Position numbers and translations under genes: made by a program. Shown here one piece after another: positions 51,659 through 63,750 of a stretch of 64,000 nt of DNA. Position 1 is the stretch's first letter; each line of letters opens with the position of its first letter. The notes beneath the pieces are model-generated. The model was not told the DNA's origin. It made no database searches and was given only the letters and a program-made list of their open reading frames with translations. The DNA comes from Fonsecaea monophora (Eukaryota; Ascomycota; Eurotiomycetes; Chaetothyriales; Herpotrichiellaceae), in the NCBI RefSeq assembly GCF_001642475.1, contig NW_019173932.1, positions 992,001 to 1,056,000 of the forward strand, in the 5' to 3' direction.

Positions 51659-53069
51659 GGTTAGGTTCGAAGTGACCGGAATTTCAGTGCGAAGTCATTT
51701 GCGTCAAGTGCACCGTGACAACCACATTTCAGGATATGGAGAGTAAAATTAGGCAACCGGTCTTGAGATATTTGGGTGTCTGTCGTCCTTTGGATTTCAA
51801 TAGAGCGATTCGAAGTCAGTAGCAGGTTTCGCACAATAGTTGCCTACAAGCGAGTGCATGGACAAACAGGAATTCTTGAACCCGCCAATCAGAAATGGGG
51901 GTCCCAGATACACGATGACGACGCCGCATTTGCGTGTGTGCGTGTTCAAGGACCCTTCTGCCTAACCAACTGTACGAACCTGTTGTACGAGGTACCAGCA
52001 ATCCATATTCTACCACAGCCTTCCTCTCGATCTTCACGCCTGAATATGTCTCGTACGATGAATATTAACATGGGGAGATTCGACATTTTGTGTCACTCCT
52101 TCCCAAGTACCTTCCAGTGTTGACGACTTTGCACGCTAATTATGACGAGGCTCGGATCGTTACTTACAAGGCTTCAAGCAACGACATTCGACATTGTGCT
52201 TGAGAAGGGCAGCAAATCAACCTATTGCCCACTTCATACGGCCATGAATATTGCATGGGATGAATATGATTCATGGAAAGGTCGAATTAGACCGTCAAGC
52301 CTACACTATATCCCTACCGTCGAGTACCCAGTTGAACCGAGGCCAAACAGATCACAAGAGCCTCATGTCGCAGCATTCTCCTTTACGGCTTGATTCTAGT
52401 AAAGAGGACTACACGATGTGATCGGTGCGTGCCGGGGGAGGGAAGGAGAGAAGAAGACGGAGAGGAGGACGTCCATTCGAAACTTACCACAAGACTCGGT
52501 CCATGGCAGCAGGCCACCATCTTCACTTCACCTGCTGTTATCACAGTTCTCCACTGGCAACTGTTAGAGCCACGAACCACAAGGTGCAAGTGAAGAGTGG
52601 CTCGTATTTGCTTTTCCCTTGCCCTGTGCATACCATCGCCATGCAGTCTAAGGCTTGTTTCCTCACCTTCCCTCCTCTTATTGTTTCCTAGTACTTGGAC
52701 TATGGTCCAACTGGCTGTCATGATTGTTCAGAACGTCAAGTATCCAATATCTTCTTCCCTCTACCCTTGACATGGCGTTCTGGCCGAAATTGTGGAACAC
52801 GTCAAGGTGACGGCCATTGTTGGCCTTTACAATCATCAATTGAAGCAGGGTCCTCGATTCTACCGCACCATCATGTGGCAAGCACCATACGGCTCGTACT
52901 ACTGTATGCCTGGTAATTCACGCACCTACTACCCTTCATATGATGCCTATTTTGGGTTTGTGAACGATGTCAATGCTCCCCCAAGGTTAGTGTGCACCTG
53001 CCCTCTCAGTTCAAAGTCACATCCTCTCACGAGCGCAACCACATCACTTTATCATTACCTGAGCTCACT
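51659..53069. promoter_or_regulatory. Divergent region upstream of NUS1 and the SR-rich gene
   Basis: 1.4 kb separates the two start codons. Between 52,792 and 52,990 a plus-strand frame encodes a Tyr/Pro/Gly-rich peptide (APYGSYYCMPGNSRTYYPSY) ending next to a GTTAGT donor-like site. I cannot join it in frame to the gene that follows near its ATG, so I do not call it an exon. The rest shows nothing. Confidence 0.4.
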
Positions 53070-54971
53070 ATGAAGACACATTCAACCTGGATCGAGCGCG
53101 GTCCAGACGGTCGTGCTTACTTTGTCAGAAAGAAGTCAAACATGTCCTCCGCAAGAGAACTTCTTTCCCAGGCATTGCTCCGCCGAAGCACTCGCTCACT
53201 CTTCTCATTTAGGGACTCACGGCAAGACAATCACGTTCGGTGCGTCACTGCAACTGACACTCCCCTTGCGCTGCCTGCGCCCACTTCACTCGATCCTCCT
53301 GCGGCTTCTGGTTCTCATCCTGCTCCTCCAATGGCTCCTACCTCTCAGGCTCAACCACAGCCTATCACTATGTACCTACTTCCACACCAGCAGGGCCAAA
53401 TTCAGTCAGACACCAGGGACAAAAATAATGGTCAAGAACATGCAATAATTCCACAGGCTCCGTTCATCCCAGCAGCTCTCCCACCAGGCATCTTTCCAAT
53501 CGGATCAATACCGCCTCATCCTATGGGACCTCAGCCAGCGACCTTTTTCCCACCAGCCTTGCCGTTTGTGCCTCAGCCTCAGCCGTTCCTAGCTGGCCCA
53601 CCAGGTATGCCACCAGGCATGCCCACAGGAATACCTGCAATTACAGGATCGTCACAGACCCAATCATACGGACCTCAGGTACCGTTCCAGGGTCCGGCAG
53701 CTACACTAGGGGATGTGAGATATAAGTGTGAGATCTGTGGTCGATACCGGTCTGCTCGCTATCACTACAAGCACCCCATCCAACCAGGACAACTTCCAGG
53801 CAAAACGATCTGTCAAAAATGCAGAAAGGAGGCCACGGACAGTGAAGATGGTGATACTTCAGACAGTGTTCCTTCGCCTAGGCCACGACGCCACCGGCCG
53901 CGTACCCTGCCTCGCCGAAGCTCGTCGACCTACCAATCACAGAGACACCGATCACGAAGTCGAGCTCGATCAAGGGGTCGCACCAAGCTAATCGACTATG
54001 ACCATCAGCCTTACAGAGTTCCGTCCTATGAGAACTCGACCTCGTCGAGTCTGGAAGAAGAGCCATATGGCAGCGGCCAGCGGAGATATCAGCGTCGCGA
54101 AGCTGCAGATAGAGGCCTGGTCAGGCACACTCAACGACTTCACCTTTCTCCCCTTGGCGAGCGATCCTTTGACGATGGCGATCGTGGAGAACAGAGGCAG
54201 AATTATGAAGGTTTCGAGGGCAGGGTTTACGAAGATGGCGCAGCGAGCAGACAGCGTTCACACTCAAGACAGCCAACACCGGGTCCAAGAATTCTCAGAA
54301 GACAATACTCAGACCCTTTTGTTGGGACACCACCAATTGAAGATCGGGCAGCAAGACAACAGCACTATTTTGCGGGAACACCACATACTCGCTCTCGGGA
54401 GAGATATTCTCCTCAACATGGACCAACATCTTTCAGGAGCAGATACGTGTCTGTACCTGTCCACTATTCCAGCCATCGCTCACGGAGTGTGGATGCTTCT
54501 GAGAACAATCGTGCAAGTGATCACCACGGACACATACGCTTGCGGTCTCGATCGGCTCAGCGCTATCACGACAGGTGTATGTTACATGAGTACGAAGGTA
54601 AGAGCGTCAACTTGGAGGCTGCATTTTAGTCAACTTCTGTTGCTGACTGGGTAAATGCAGACGAAATCCAGGAAGAGGATAGCCATCAAGGGCTACATGC
54701 CCCTAGTCCACCGCCTGTTCGTTCGTCATCCTTGGGATACATGAGTGAGCCTGAACGCGGTGATGAGGACAATCGGCAAGACCGTGTCCGCAGGGGCCGA
54801 AGACGACGGTCCCGCTCACGCTCCCGAGAAGACGGGCAATCGGGGTCTGGAATCTTGAGACCCGGTGATGAAGTGACGGTGATTGAGAGGCACGATCCCA
54901 GACCCAAGAAAGACTACGACTGGTATGACAATGGTGGGATGAGGGTCCGAGTGCGCGAGATTTCCCAGTAA
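53070..54971 (+). CDS. SR-rich protein with CxxC zinc ribbon, function unknown
   Basis: Exons 53070-54597 and 54661-54971 (63-nt intron with GTAAGA donor, GCTGAC branch site and CAG acceptor) encode 612 residues. The N-terminus STWIERGPDGRAYFVRKKS is followed by a helical stretch and a long Pro/Gln/Met-rich spacer. At 220-255 is a probable zinc ribbon, CEICGRYRSARYHYKHP...CQKCRK (two CxxC pairs). After it come extensive Ser/Arg repeats (RSRSRARSRGRTK and others) and a conserved-looking end RPGDEVTVIERH, then YDWYDNGGMRVRVREI. I recall hypothetical proteins of this layout in other filamentous ascomycetes, but know no function. SR repeats suggest a nuclear RNA-processing or speckle role, which is inference. 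The first ATG is chosen because the WIERGPDG block follows directly. Confidence 0.75.
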
Positions 54972-57900
54972 CGGAAAAGGTTCGCAGTCGGGAAGCGAAG
55001 GGAGTCTGCAACTCAGGACGAAATAGGTATCATGATGCGCAGCGTTTGTTGCGTGTGTCTGGCAAAATTCAACACGGCGATGCGCTATGGGAGAAGTATT
55101 ATTGTGCTCTCCACCGAAAAGGGCTCCAGCTTTGACCAAATAGGCGTAAGTTGGGGATGCAGCCCAGGAACATGATCTAGACTTGGGCGAGTCCGGATTA
55201 GTAAGGGACGGATGCAAAACACCGCGAGAGCATGGCTCAAACGGGTAGCTGTATCAGATGGATCACGCAGAGCGAAACGCCATGAGGAGCGGATTGGTGA
55301 AGGTGAAGGAAGCTGTTGGTCCAAAGGAGACCTGCGATCCAAACTGGGTGAAAGCGTAGGGGATGGTGATTGAGAAGAAGGTCGTGACCTGGCTCATTCT
55401 ATTGGCGAATTGAAACAGTTGACGTAAAAACTTGGGCTTTGGACGAACAACAAAGATGCTACAGCCTATTCAGTGTTCGCTTTCTTTAGTGCACTCTCTT
55501 CACAGGAATCCGAGGCCGTGAAGGTATCCAAGGGGCAGACAGGGGACAGGGTACTCGACTCTTGGGTGGCTGGCTTGGAGGAGGGCCCTTTCGGTTCTGG
55601 GGGAGATACCTAGAAAAGAGGCTTCAGCTAGACAAGGGTGACCACGTGGGTTATCGAGAGATCTTTTGGCTAAGCGCAATTAGCAAAGTGGTGACGAAGA
55701 AACAAAGAATAGTGATTGACTTCATGGGGGGGCATAACTGGCGAAAGTCTAGGCCGACGCTATCATTGCGGAAGCGTCGAGGTTCTCGGCCACGCCAGCG
55801 CTCAAATCCTGCAATCTCCATCCCCATGTTATTATTCGGAAGAGCTGAAGACCCAGGACAGCCGAATGACCAGGAACAAGGGAATTGGAATTCCAGTCTA
55901 GCAGAGCTCGGGGCTTTGATAGTCGCAACCAATTGTGGGGGTCACACCACAATTCCTCCTCTTCCTTTGTGGGCGTCCGAGTCGAGAGACGCCACCGCAA
56001 TAAATGTTGAGGTGTCTCGCAGCACAGTTGATCAATCAGAAGGGACAAGCGACCGTACTTCGTAGCAACGGCGGATGGCAGGTCCGAAGTTCTGGAGGGG
56101 AGAGTTGCTGAAACGGCAGACCAGGGAGCAAGGACAGATAAGGGGAGACGATTGGAATCGGTAACAATTCGTTGCCATCTATTTCTTGTAGGCGAGGATT
56201 GAGGGCGATACGCTAATGCTGCAGCATCCGAGGACCTTGTGGACATTCTTCCAAGTGGACACCAGGCCTCAGTTTACGGTCTGGTGCTGTCGGGGTTTTT
56301 GATCGGACCATTGGGGGGAAAATCAAACGGGACATGAAATAGTGGTGGCACCTCACCATATGACGATGCGAGCATGAGATGATCAGCACAATACGATTAC
56401 ATGGTCAGAACAGAAAACAAACTTCACTTGTTGGGGGCTAGATTGGCTCAAAGTGGCTGGCAATTCACAGTGATGACAGAGAGAGAATACGTGCTTGCGT
56501 CGTCGATCATGGGCGAAAAGAGCCCAAACTCTGTACCAAGTAGCGCAGCTCCCAGGCAAAAGGCCACCAGGCCACCCGGCCACAAGCTTTTAGTCTGTCA
56601 GCTTAGATGTTTGCGAAAACTTCCTAGAAAGGTAATTATTTTCTTAGGGGAAGAGAGAGCATGTGTCAATGATGGTGCAGATGACTAGTTGGCGGTGCTC
56701 GTTTGTAGACCCAGACAAAGTACGAGGTACAAGAAGCAGTGTGGTCCTTTCCACCCATCCGCCGCGGGAACTTCCAGGTGGATGCCAGACGCCGAAGAAA
56801 AGAAAAGGAAAGGAAAGGGGAAAGCAGGGGAGGGGAAAGCCATGATCCGGACCGAGACCCACGAGAGGGGAGCGTTTCCCATTGAGCTTTTTGCTTTTTT
56901 ACTCGTTTGCTTAGGTAGCTTTTGGCGGCCACGAGTAGAAACGAGAAATAGTGGAAACAGGCGCTCACATAACGCAGTCGAAGGGCCACCAGGGCTTTCG
57001 CATGGGGAACTTGACTCTGGTTCGACAACTTTGGGCATCATGGGGGCGGGTCCCCGGGGGGTCACCCATCTGGTTAGCCTCTGGGAAGCTACCTACCTAC
57101 TCTGGAGGCCAGGAGCTACAGGTAAGGATCTCAACTATACGAAGTACAATAGTTATTCCATTTCGGGCGCCTGTGGCTTTCCATTGCTCATCAACAGGTT
57201 GGAGGTGCTTAGTGCTGGTGGTCTTGCCGCTGCTGCTGCTTGTTTGTCATTGTGACGATGCCTCCGCTAATCTACGATCCCGTCTTCCCAGAGCTCCCAT
57301 CTTCCATCCCTCCAGGCGTCCAGAATGTGCCGGTCTCCACCTCCGTATCCACTACTACCAGACTCTACCTATCGCCTTCAGTACGAACTGGTACCTGGAC
57401 TCAACTCTTTGTGTAGGTATTCGTTGACCCATCGACCTTGTGAGCGCGTGGTTGACTCTATCCAGACTGCCAGACCCTCAAACCTCAAAGTCGACCCACT
57501 GACTCACACTCGAACCCAAGTAACTCTGTCGCCTCGAACACGCACTTTTGTTCCCTGACCGTCTCCCTCCTTCTCGTTTTGATATTTGCCACCCTCTCAA
57601 CTCGAGGAGGTGTCATTCGACCCAGTGCCCGACCACTTTGGAGTTTCACTTTTGTACGGAGTACATGGCACACTCTCTCACCCACTCACTCGGCGGCTGC
57701 TGGCAAATCCCGTCTCCGACAAGGCATACAAACATTCTCTTATCAGATGCTTCGCATTTCATGCTTTAGCTGGGAAGATCGGTCCTGCGCGTGCGACGGT
57801 GCTACTGTGCTGCGGTGTTGCCTGCGCCCGCCGTCCCGAATGACGATCCGCCCCCATGGCTGGCTTGCCCTAGAGTAACAAAACATCAAGCTGCATGTCT

Positions 57901-59602
57901 AGCTCCTTCAGATGCCCTCCCTCACTTACCCTGTGAGACCGAAACCCCTGCATGTCTGGACACGAAGACTCGGTGGGAAGGACAATCCAATAGCTAGCCC
58001 TCCCGTTTGCGCCAGTAGCTTGTGACGCGCCTTTGGGTCCCTCTGGAACCTCTTCGTCCACCACCACCAACTCCTCCTCCTCATCCTTGTTCGAAGAATA
58101 TCCACTACATCGCCTTTTTGCTCGCCTACACCTTCACGAGCTAGGTCTAGCTCCACTCCCTGCCAGTCGACTTTCAGCATCAACCTGGCATGCACCCGGG
58201 GAGGATGGCGGTGACACGTCACTGACATTATCTTCTTCCACCCTGACATTACACTTTCCTTCATGCCCGGCAAGGGAAATCCAAGTCCACCATTGACAAG
58301 ACTTTCCGAAAGCAAGAACCGCCACAAAAACTACATCTAACAGAATGGTCTCAATAGTCAGGGTTGTTGCGCCATCTTCTCGTGTCTGTCAAGCCACGGT
58401 CATATTCTTAGCATCCACCCCTGCATCATCTGGCATCTTTTTGAGTTTGGGCTATTCTGTCGACCCTGGGAGCCCGTGGCTGGCCGCTACAAGTTTCCCC
58501 CCAACCTTGTTGGTCCCCGTCTTGTCGTCGCGTGGATCCCCGAGGCCCCATCGTGCCGACCCTCCAGAGTTGGTTGACCCTCATCCTGCCTATCCGGATC
58601 AGAGGGGCTTTTGTGATGTCTGGGTCAATACGAGCGGAGCCACACCATGTCTTCTTTTACTCCAGGTCGCAACCTCGTCTAATCCAGCGCCTCCTCTCAG
58701 AATCCAGATCTGTCGCTTAAATCATATTGTGTCTGGTCCCTTCCCAATCGAGGTGCTGCCCCTCTTCTCTCGCTCACTGAATAAGAAAGCGATTACCCGA
58801 ATAGGGACGGGCTTCACAAAATTTTCGCTCTAGGGTGTTCAGCTGTGGGCTGATCGGGCTCTTCCACCGAAATACCAGAGAGCAAATCTACACACGGTGA
58901 ACCTGTCCAACCACACGATGAGAAAGGGCTTGATGGTGTATCGTCTGTGGTTCGTGAGGTTTTGTGGCCGTGACGGGGCCATGCAGGGGGGCTAAAGGCT
59001 CTACTCCCCACAAAAGGGAAAGCCGCAGCGCCTCGCCGCGAGAAAACGGTGGTGGCAGTGGGCGACAACTTGCACAAGTTCGGTGTTCCTGGGATTTGGG
59101 CAGCGTTAGGCGAAGGCGTCAAAGGCAGACTTGGGGGTCGGTTCTGCGACACACCGGTCAGCCAATGGCACGAGAGGCGGTCAGTCCCTCTTGATGCCCT
59201 GGTCCATTGACATGGCGACGTTTCCGGCACTAGGGACTCGAGCTTGCCTTTTCTGATCGCCCTGTCAAGGTCACTGGCAAGTCGAGAAGAGGTTTAGTAC
59301 TGACTTATGCGGCTCTGCTCTCTGCGCAGTCCTTGGACTCCTGGAAGAGACGGAGTCCTAGCCTTGACTGGATGGCCAACGAAGGCTCCCCCCTTGTCCC
59401 TCCACCCTCCAGACCATGTTCATGGCGCACGTTCGTGTCGATGCGCTTTTCCTTCATTCCGTGATGCTGTTGCTGCTCCCCTTTCGTCTCGCTTGACTGC
59501 AGTTTGATTTATCTGCTGGGACAGGGCGATAGTGGCCCACCCACACATGTGTGATCTTATTCATATACTCCAAATGCTCGTCCTCCCCGATGCCAGTGGT
59601 TC
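54972..59602. other. 4.6-kb gene-poor region upstream of a C2H2 factor
   Basis: This is the longest gene-free stretch in the window. Many frames of 60-167 codons occur, but the longer ones start on non-ATG codons and resemble nothing. Parts are CT-rich (57,240-58,340) with many ATGs, as in a long fungal 5' leader with uORFs. It could be an extended promoter, a long leader of the transcription factor, or a non-coding RNA. I see no transposon-like frames, terminal repeats or RIP signature. Confidence 0.5.
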
Positions 59603-61540
59603 ATGAACTTTCCTCCTCACCCATTCTCTTTCTCTCTGCCTGTCAGTACCACCTCTACTGACGGTGGAACATCACGCAAGTCAGTTTTCCCGTATACTGG
59701 ACCTTGCAGTCTGCAGCCAACCTCCACTTGTCTTCTGGCTAGGTGCACCATGCATCGTCCTTCACACTATCAGGATTTACTTGGGAGCGAGGGCCCAGAT
59801 TATGGGTATGGAGACGCCGACGACCATGGCACTCCCACACAGTTTTGGTCCATCCCCGGAGAATTTCACACCATCAATCCCCTCCTTGATACCTTCCCTC
59901 TGTATGACATGAATGCTCACTGCCAAAGACCTGGCGGGTTTCAAAACTCCTGTATCTCGTACGACCAACTCGCTCAGGGCTTTAGCCACCGGCCCATGTG
60001 GGATGATGCACCCAGAGCCCTGCCACAACTGGATGGCTTGGGCCTTTTCCGTCACGAATTTGAACAAGGCCGTCACCAACGTCATCTGTCTCCCACGGAC
60101 CCTTTTGGGTTTGCTCTCTCCAGCAACAGCGATTCGTCGGGGAGCGACTATGCTCTCAGTCCAGATGCAACTCGGAACTCCCTCATCGTTCCCATGACTC
60201 CCTCACCACAGGGATTCTACGCCACTCCTTTGGCGACGTCTTCAGTCGCGAGCCAGAGCTGGACCTCACAACCCCTCTTGATGTCACCCCATCCTTCCAC
60301 GCCTGTCCCAGCCACCCACACTATCCCCAGCATGAGACAACTCCAGGTCACGCCGGATCCAGAACAAGACGACGAGCCGGTCGATGCCAGGGAGGCATTC
60401 CACTCCAGGATCGACTTTCCCTCGGGGATAGAGCTATCGGCACAGCTTCTTAGTCCTCCTGACTCGGGACCAGACCAACCAGTTCACGATGATGAATTTA
60501 TGAAAGATGAAGAGGAGGACTCTGAGATGAATGAGACCGATACCGACTCCGACTTCCGTCCCAGAGGATCTACCACCCGCGGGCAGGGCGGGACCGCTCG
60601 TCGCCACTCTCTACGTGGACCACGGCGTCCAACAGCAGTCATTGATCCCAAAGCTCGCGTGCAGAAGTCTGCTCAGGTCGTCGACACATCACACAATGGC
60701 AGGTCACGTTCCAAGATCAAGAAGAAGGCTCTGGCAGTTAACAAAGACGAATCGGACTCGAAGCATTTTCCTTGCGCCTTCCACCACTACGGCTGCTGCG
60801 CCATGTTCGGCAACAAAAATGAGTGGAAACGACATGTCAATTCTCAACACATCCAGCTTGGTTACTACCGGTGCGATATGGGCACTTGCTCACCAAAGGC
60901 GGCGCGGACTCAGCACAGGGGGTTTAACGACTTCAATCGCAAGGACCTCTTCACCCAGCACTGTCGTCGCATGCATGCCCCCTGGAGCGGGAGCAAGAGG
61001 GCCGAGAGCAGCGTGCCAAAGAAAGATCGAGAAAACTTCGAGGCAGAGCTTGAAGTGATACGCGCTCGCTGCTGGGTTGACCGCCGCAAGGGGCCTCAAA
61101 AGTCCAAATGCGGATTTTGTGGCAAGAAGTTTGCTGACGGCAAAGAGTCTCTTGGCTGGGATGAGAGGATGGAACATGTTGGTAGACACTTTGAAAAGGA
61201 CCATCGGAAGAGCGAGGACGAAGTGATTGACGACGGTCTCCAGCAGTGGGCTATCAGTGAAGGCATTGTGAGAGAAGGGAAGAATAAAGGGGAGTTCTGG
61301 CTGGTGGGTTTCGAACCCGCTCCGCCGAGTCAGCGTCCCCGGCAACAGAGGAGGAGCAGAAGGTCAAACAAGGAGGCGGAGGTCAAGCAGGAAGACGACG
61401 AAAGCCCCATGACCGACGGCAACCACGTCGACACTGGCCTCCTCCAGTACACTCTCGATGAGAAGCATGCCGACAGGGTGATGGAAAGCGAAGACAACGA
61501 CGGACAGGATGAGGATGCTGAGGCCGAAGACGATGAGTAA
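59603..61540 (+). CDS. C2H2 zinc-finger transcription factor
   Basis: An intronless 645-residue gene from ATG 59603. A long Ser/Pro/Asp-rich N-terminus, probably the activation region, includes an acidic stretch (KDEEEDSEMNETDTDSDF) and a basic RSRSKIKKK patch. Three zinc-finger-like units follow: FPCAFHHYGCCAMFGNKNEW...HVNSQH from residue 389; CDMGTCSPKA...FTQHCRRMH; and CGFCGKKFADGKESLGWDER...HVGRHFEKDH from about 501. The irregular spacing and the WDERMEHVGRHFEKDH end are features of a fungal C2H2 family in which the last finger has a long loop. The C-terminal tail is acidic (EDNDGQDEDAEAEDDE). The real start may be ATG 59750 (MHRPSHYQDLLGSE), since the first 49 residues look less protein-like. 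Target genes are unknown. Confidence 0.82.
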   Translation: MNFPPHPFSFSLPVSTTSTDGGTSRKSVFPYTGPCSLQPTSTCLLARCTMHRPSHYQDLLGSEGPDYGYGDADDHGTPTQFWSIPGEFHTINPLLDTFPLYDMNAHCQRPGGFQNSCISYDQLAQGFSHRPMWDDAPRALPQLDGLGLFRHEFEQGRHQRHLSPTDPFGFALSSNSDSSGSDYALSPDATRNSLIVPMTPSPQGFYATPLATSSVASQSWTSQPLLMSPHPSTPVPATHTIPSMRQLQVTPDPEQDDEPVDAREAFHSRIDFPSGIELSAQLLSPPDSGPDQPVHDDEFMKDEEEDSEMNETDTDSDFRPRGSTTRGQGGTARRHSLRGPRRPTAVIDPKARVQKSAQVVDTSHNGRSRSKIKKKALAVNKDESDSKHFPCAFHHYGCCAMFGNKNEWKRHVNSQHIQLGYYRCDMGTCSPKAARTQHRGFNDFNRKDLFTQHCRRMHAPWSGSKRAESSVPKKDRENFEAELEVIRARCWVDRRKGPQKSKCGFCGKKFADGKESLGWDERMEHVGRHFEKDHRKSEDEVIDDGLQQWAISEGIVREGKNKGEFWLVGFEPAPPSQRPRQQRRSRRSNKEAEVKQEDDESPMTDGNHVDTGLLQYTLDEKHADRVMESEDNDGQDEDAEAEDDE

Positions 61541-62377
61541 GGTCTGATCAGTATGTAAAGAGGTGTTTGCTGCTTGAGCCAATACAGATGGCGTTGTCGA
61601 ATTGGGGCATTTACGGTTGAAGGGACTTGGACAGTAAAAGGACAAAGGTGATGGACATAATGATGATACCCGGTCTGGTCTTGGGAAAAGGAGGAAAAGG
61701 CGAAAAAGTATTGATGCAATTTTGTTAGATGTTGAGACTGAAATATGGATTTTTGTTGTACGGCCTCAGCTGAATTTGTCTGCCACTTGTGATTGGTTGT
61801 AAGATGAAACACTTTGATGCCAGCCTCGTTTGAAAGTCGACGGACGTCTCTGAGCCAATTCGCGGCTGCTTTGGATCTTGATCTCGTGTTTCTGAAACCG
61901 CCTGTGTATTCTAGTCACCGCAGCTCATGTTCAACTCGTCGGGTTTTTTGAGCCTGCAGAAGAGTTTCTCTGAAGATGAGCTGCTGTGGTCGCTTTGTTT
62001 GTTTGGACGCCTTCTTTTCGTTGTAGCCGCCTTGTTGTCGTCCTTCTGTCGTCTGTTGTCTGGTATTCTTTGTCGTAACTGCGCTCTTCCATTTCTTCGA
62101 TCTTGATCAGTTATTTCACTGTTTTATTTATCTATTTCTGTCAACCTTTTGTTCTGCTCGTCGGGCTTCTTGTCACCCGAAATATTCTTTGTATCTGCTT
62201 CTATTGCGGTGAAAGTCTTTCTCTCCTTCTCCCCCTTTCTAACCTTGATCGCCTTTCCTCACTCATCCTCCGTGTTCAATATAACCCTCACATATTCCTT
62301 TTCTTGACGCAGAATCCAAAAAACGAGCCAAGACGTCGACCACCCCAGCCAGCCACGTACTAGACCACCCCTCAAAG
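61541..62377. other. Intergenic: C2H2 gene 3' region and secreted-protein promoter
   Basis: 0.84 kb. The part from 61,960 to 62,330 is T- and CT-rich. No recognisable coding frame. Confidence 0.55.
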
Positions 62378-63121
62378 ATGATATCCTTGATCAGTCTTCT
62401 CTCGTTCACCGCCGCAGTGGCTTCCACCACCCTAGCGGCGGCGTCCCCATCTAAGAACTTTCCCGCCCATCTCCACCACCAGCGCGACAACTCCAATTCC
62501 AATTCGAACGCCGCTGGACCCCCCGACCCCGTTCGCCAGCTGCTGTACATCGCCCCCGACTCCAACACGTGCGACGGCGCCACGTACCCGAACGAATGTG
62601 CCGTGTCGTCGCTGCCCGTTGTGCAGGCCCTCGTTGACGGCTTTGCCGAGTACAACGTCACCACGGCGCCCGAACAGGCCGCGCTGCTCTCCTGGATGGT
62701 CTACGAGAGCGGCCAGTTCAAGTACAACCGCAACCACTTCCCCGCGCCGGGCCGGCCGGGCCAGGGCACCCGCTCCATGATGTCCCCGACCTTTGTGCAG
62801 CAGTACGCCAACTCGATCCCGGAGCTGCAGGCCAAAGTCGCCGCCATCGCGCCTCCCCCGGCCGCAGGGACTTCCCTCACCGGCGCCCAGGCAGACCAGG
62901 TCCTCGCCCTCGTCCAGCCGGACAAGTACTCCTTCGCCGCCGCCGCGTGGTACTACGGTACCCACTGCACCGACGCCCAGAAGAAGCTGGTCCGCCAGGG
63001 CGGCCAGAAGAATTGGGAGGACGCCTTCATCACCGGATGCGTGCAGACGACCGTCGACGACGATAGGATTGCCTACTGGAAGAAGGCGTGTCAGGCCCTG
63101 GGGGTCACGGTGAAGCCGTGA
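62378..63121 (+). CDS. Small secreted protein, lysozyme-like family (tentative)
   Basis: An intronless 247-residue protein from ATG 62378. It begins with a clear signal peptide (MISLISLLSFTAAVASTTLA) and an Asn/Ser-rich linker (DNSNSNSNA). The mature domain carries CDGATYPNEC, then a helical region APEQAALLSWMVYESGQFKY and NRNHFPAPGRPGQGTRSM, and ends with Cys in THCTD, TGCVQ and KACQAL. I recall this pattern (an E in a YES/FES motif followed by KYNxNHFPGRPGQGT) from a fungal secreted family with a lysozyme-like fold; the Glu would be the catalytic candidate. Activity is not proven. The CDGATYPNEC part resembles the Kazal motif by chance or convergence. Third codon positions are almost all G or C, unlike most neighbours, which suggests high expression. 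Confidence 0.75.
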   Translation: MISLISLLSFTAAVASTTLAAASPSKNFPAHLHHQRDNSNSNSNAAGPPDPVRQLLYIAPDSNTCDGATYPNECAVSSLPVVQALVDGFAEYNVTTAPEQAALLSWMVYESGQFKYNRNHFPAPGRPGQGTRSMMSPTFVQQYANSIPELQAKVAAIAPPPAAGTSLTGAQADQVLALVQPDKYSFAAAAWYYGTHCTDAQKKLVRQGGQKNWEDAFITGCVQTTVDDDRIAYWKKACQALGVTVKP

Positions 63122-63222
63122 ATCGTGATGAAGAAAACGTGTGCAACATTGGATCTGGCGTTTCAACGGAAGGAACTCGGTATGCGAGGGATGTTTAAAA
63201 AATGATGGAGAGATAGAGCTTT

Positions 63223-63270
63223 TGGAGCTGGTTATTTAGAGCTGGTTATTTAGAGCTGGTTGGTTATTTG
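63223..63270. repeat. 14-nt tandem repeat (gagctggttattta)
   Basis: Three consecutive copies, the third with an extra ggtt, stand in the 3' region of the secreted-protein gene. Confidence 0.8.
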
Positions 63271-63750
63271 GGCTCTTCAATGATACGATCTTCTTGGTCC
63301 AAACGTAGCAGAGCAGGGCCATGACTTTCCCCGTATCAACATGTTTCTTTTTCTCTCTTTCTCTTTCTTCCGCTACCAAGTCCCTTTTGCACGCCGGTTG
63401 AGGAGGTCCAGTGTACCTTATGTATCCTGCCTAGGTAGGTCACTTTGTTTCATTGACCACTCATCTACCAGTATTCGGTTTACCCTATATCCCCTGTATG
63501 TATTACGTTTGTGGGGACCACAGGAGAACAGTTTTCCCGTGGACTATTGTAGACAGTGTAGATACATAATAGTGCAAGTCAACCTCCATACGGTACAGTG
63601 TGTATTCCACACGCCGCGTGAGGTTGTCTAGGCAAGCCAAGCCAAGCCTGGGCCAGTCCAGTCTAGTGTGGTCCATTTTGGACGAGACGGGAAGTGATGG
63701 AATGTCGATGACCAAAAATGTATTACATGTTATATATCTATTTCCATAGA

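Noticed and set aside
55562..56065. 167-codon plus-strand frame in the large gene-free stretch
   Set aside because: It starts on TTG, has no recognisable domain and is opposed by an equally long minus-strand frame.
62432..63166. 244-codon minus-strand frame
   Set aside because: It is an antisense frame kept open by the very high GC3 of the secreted-protein gene; it has no signal peptide or known motif and no ATG start advantage.
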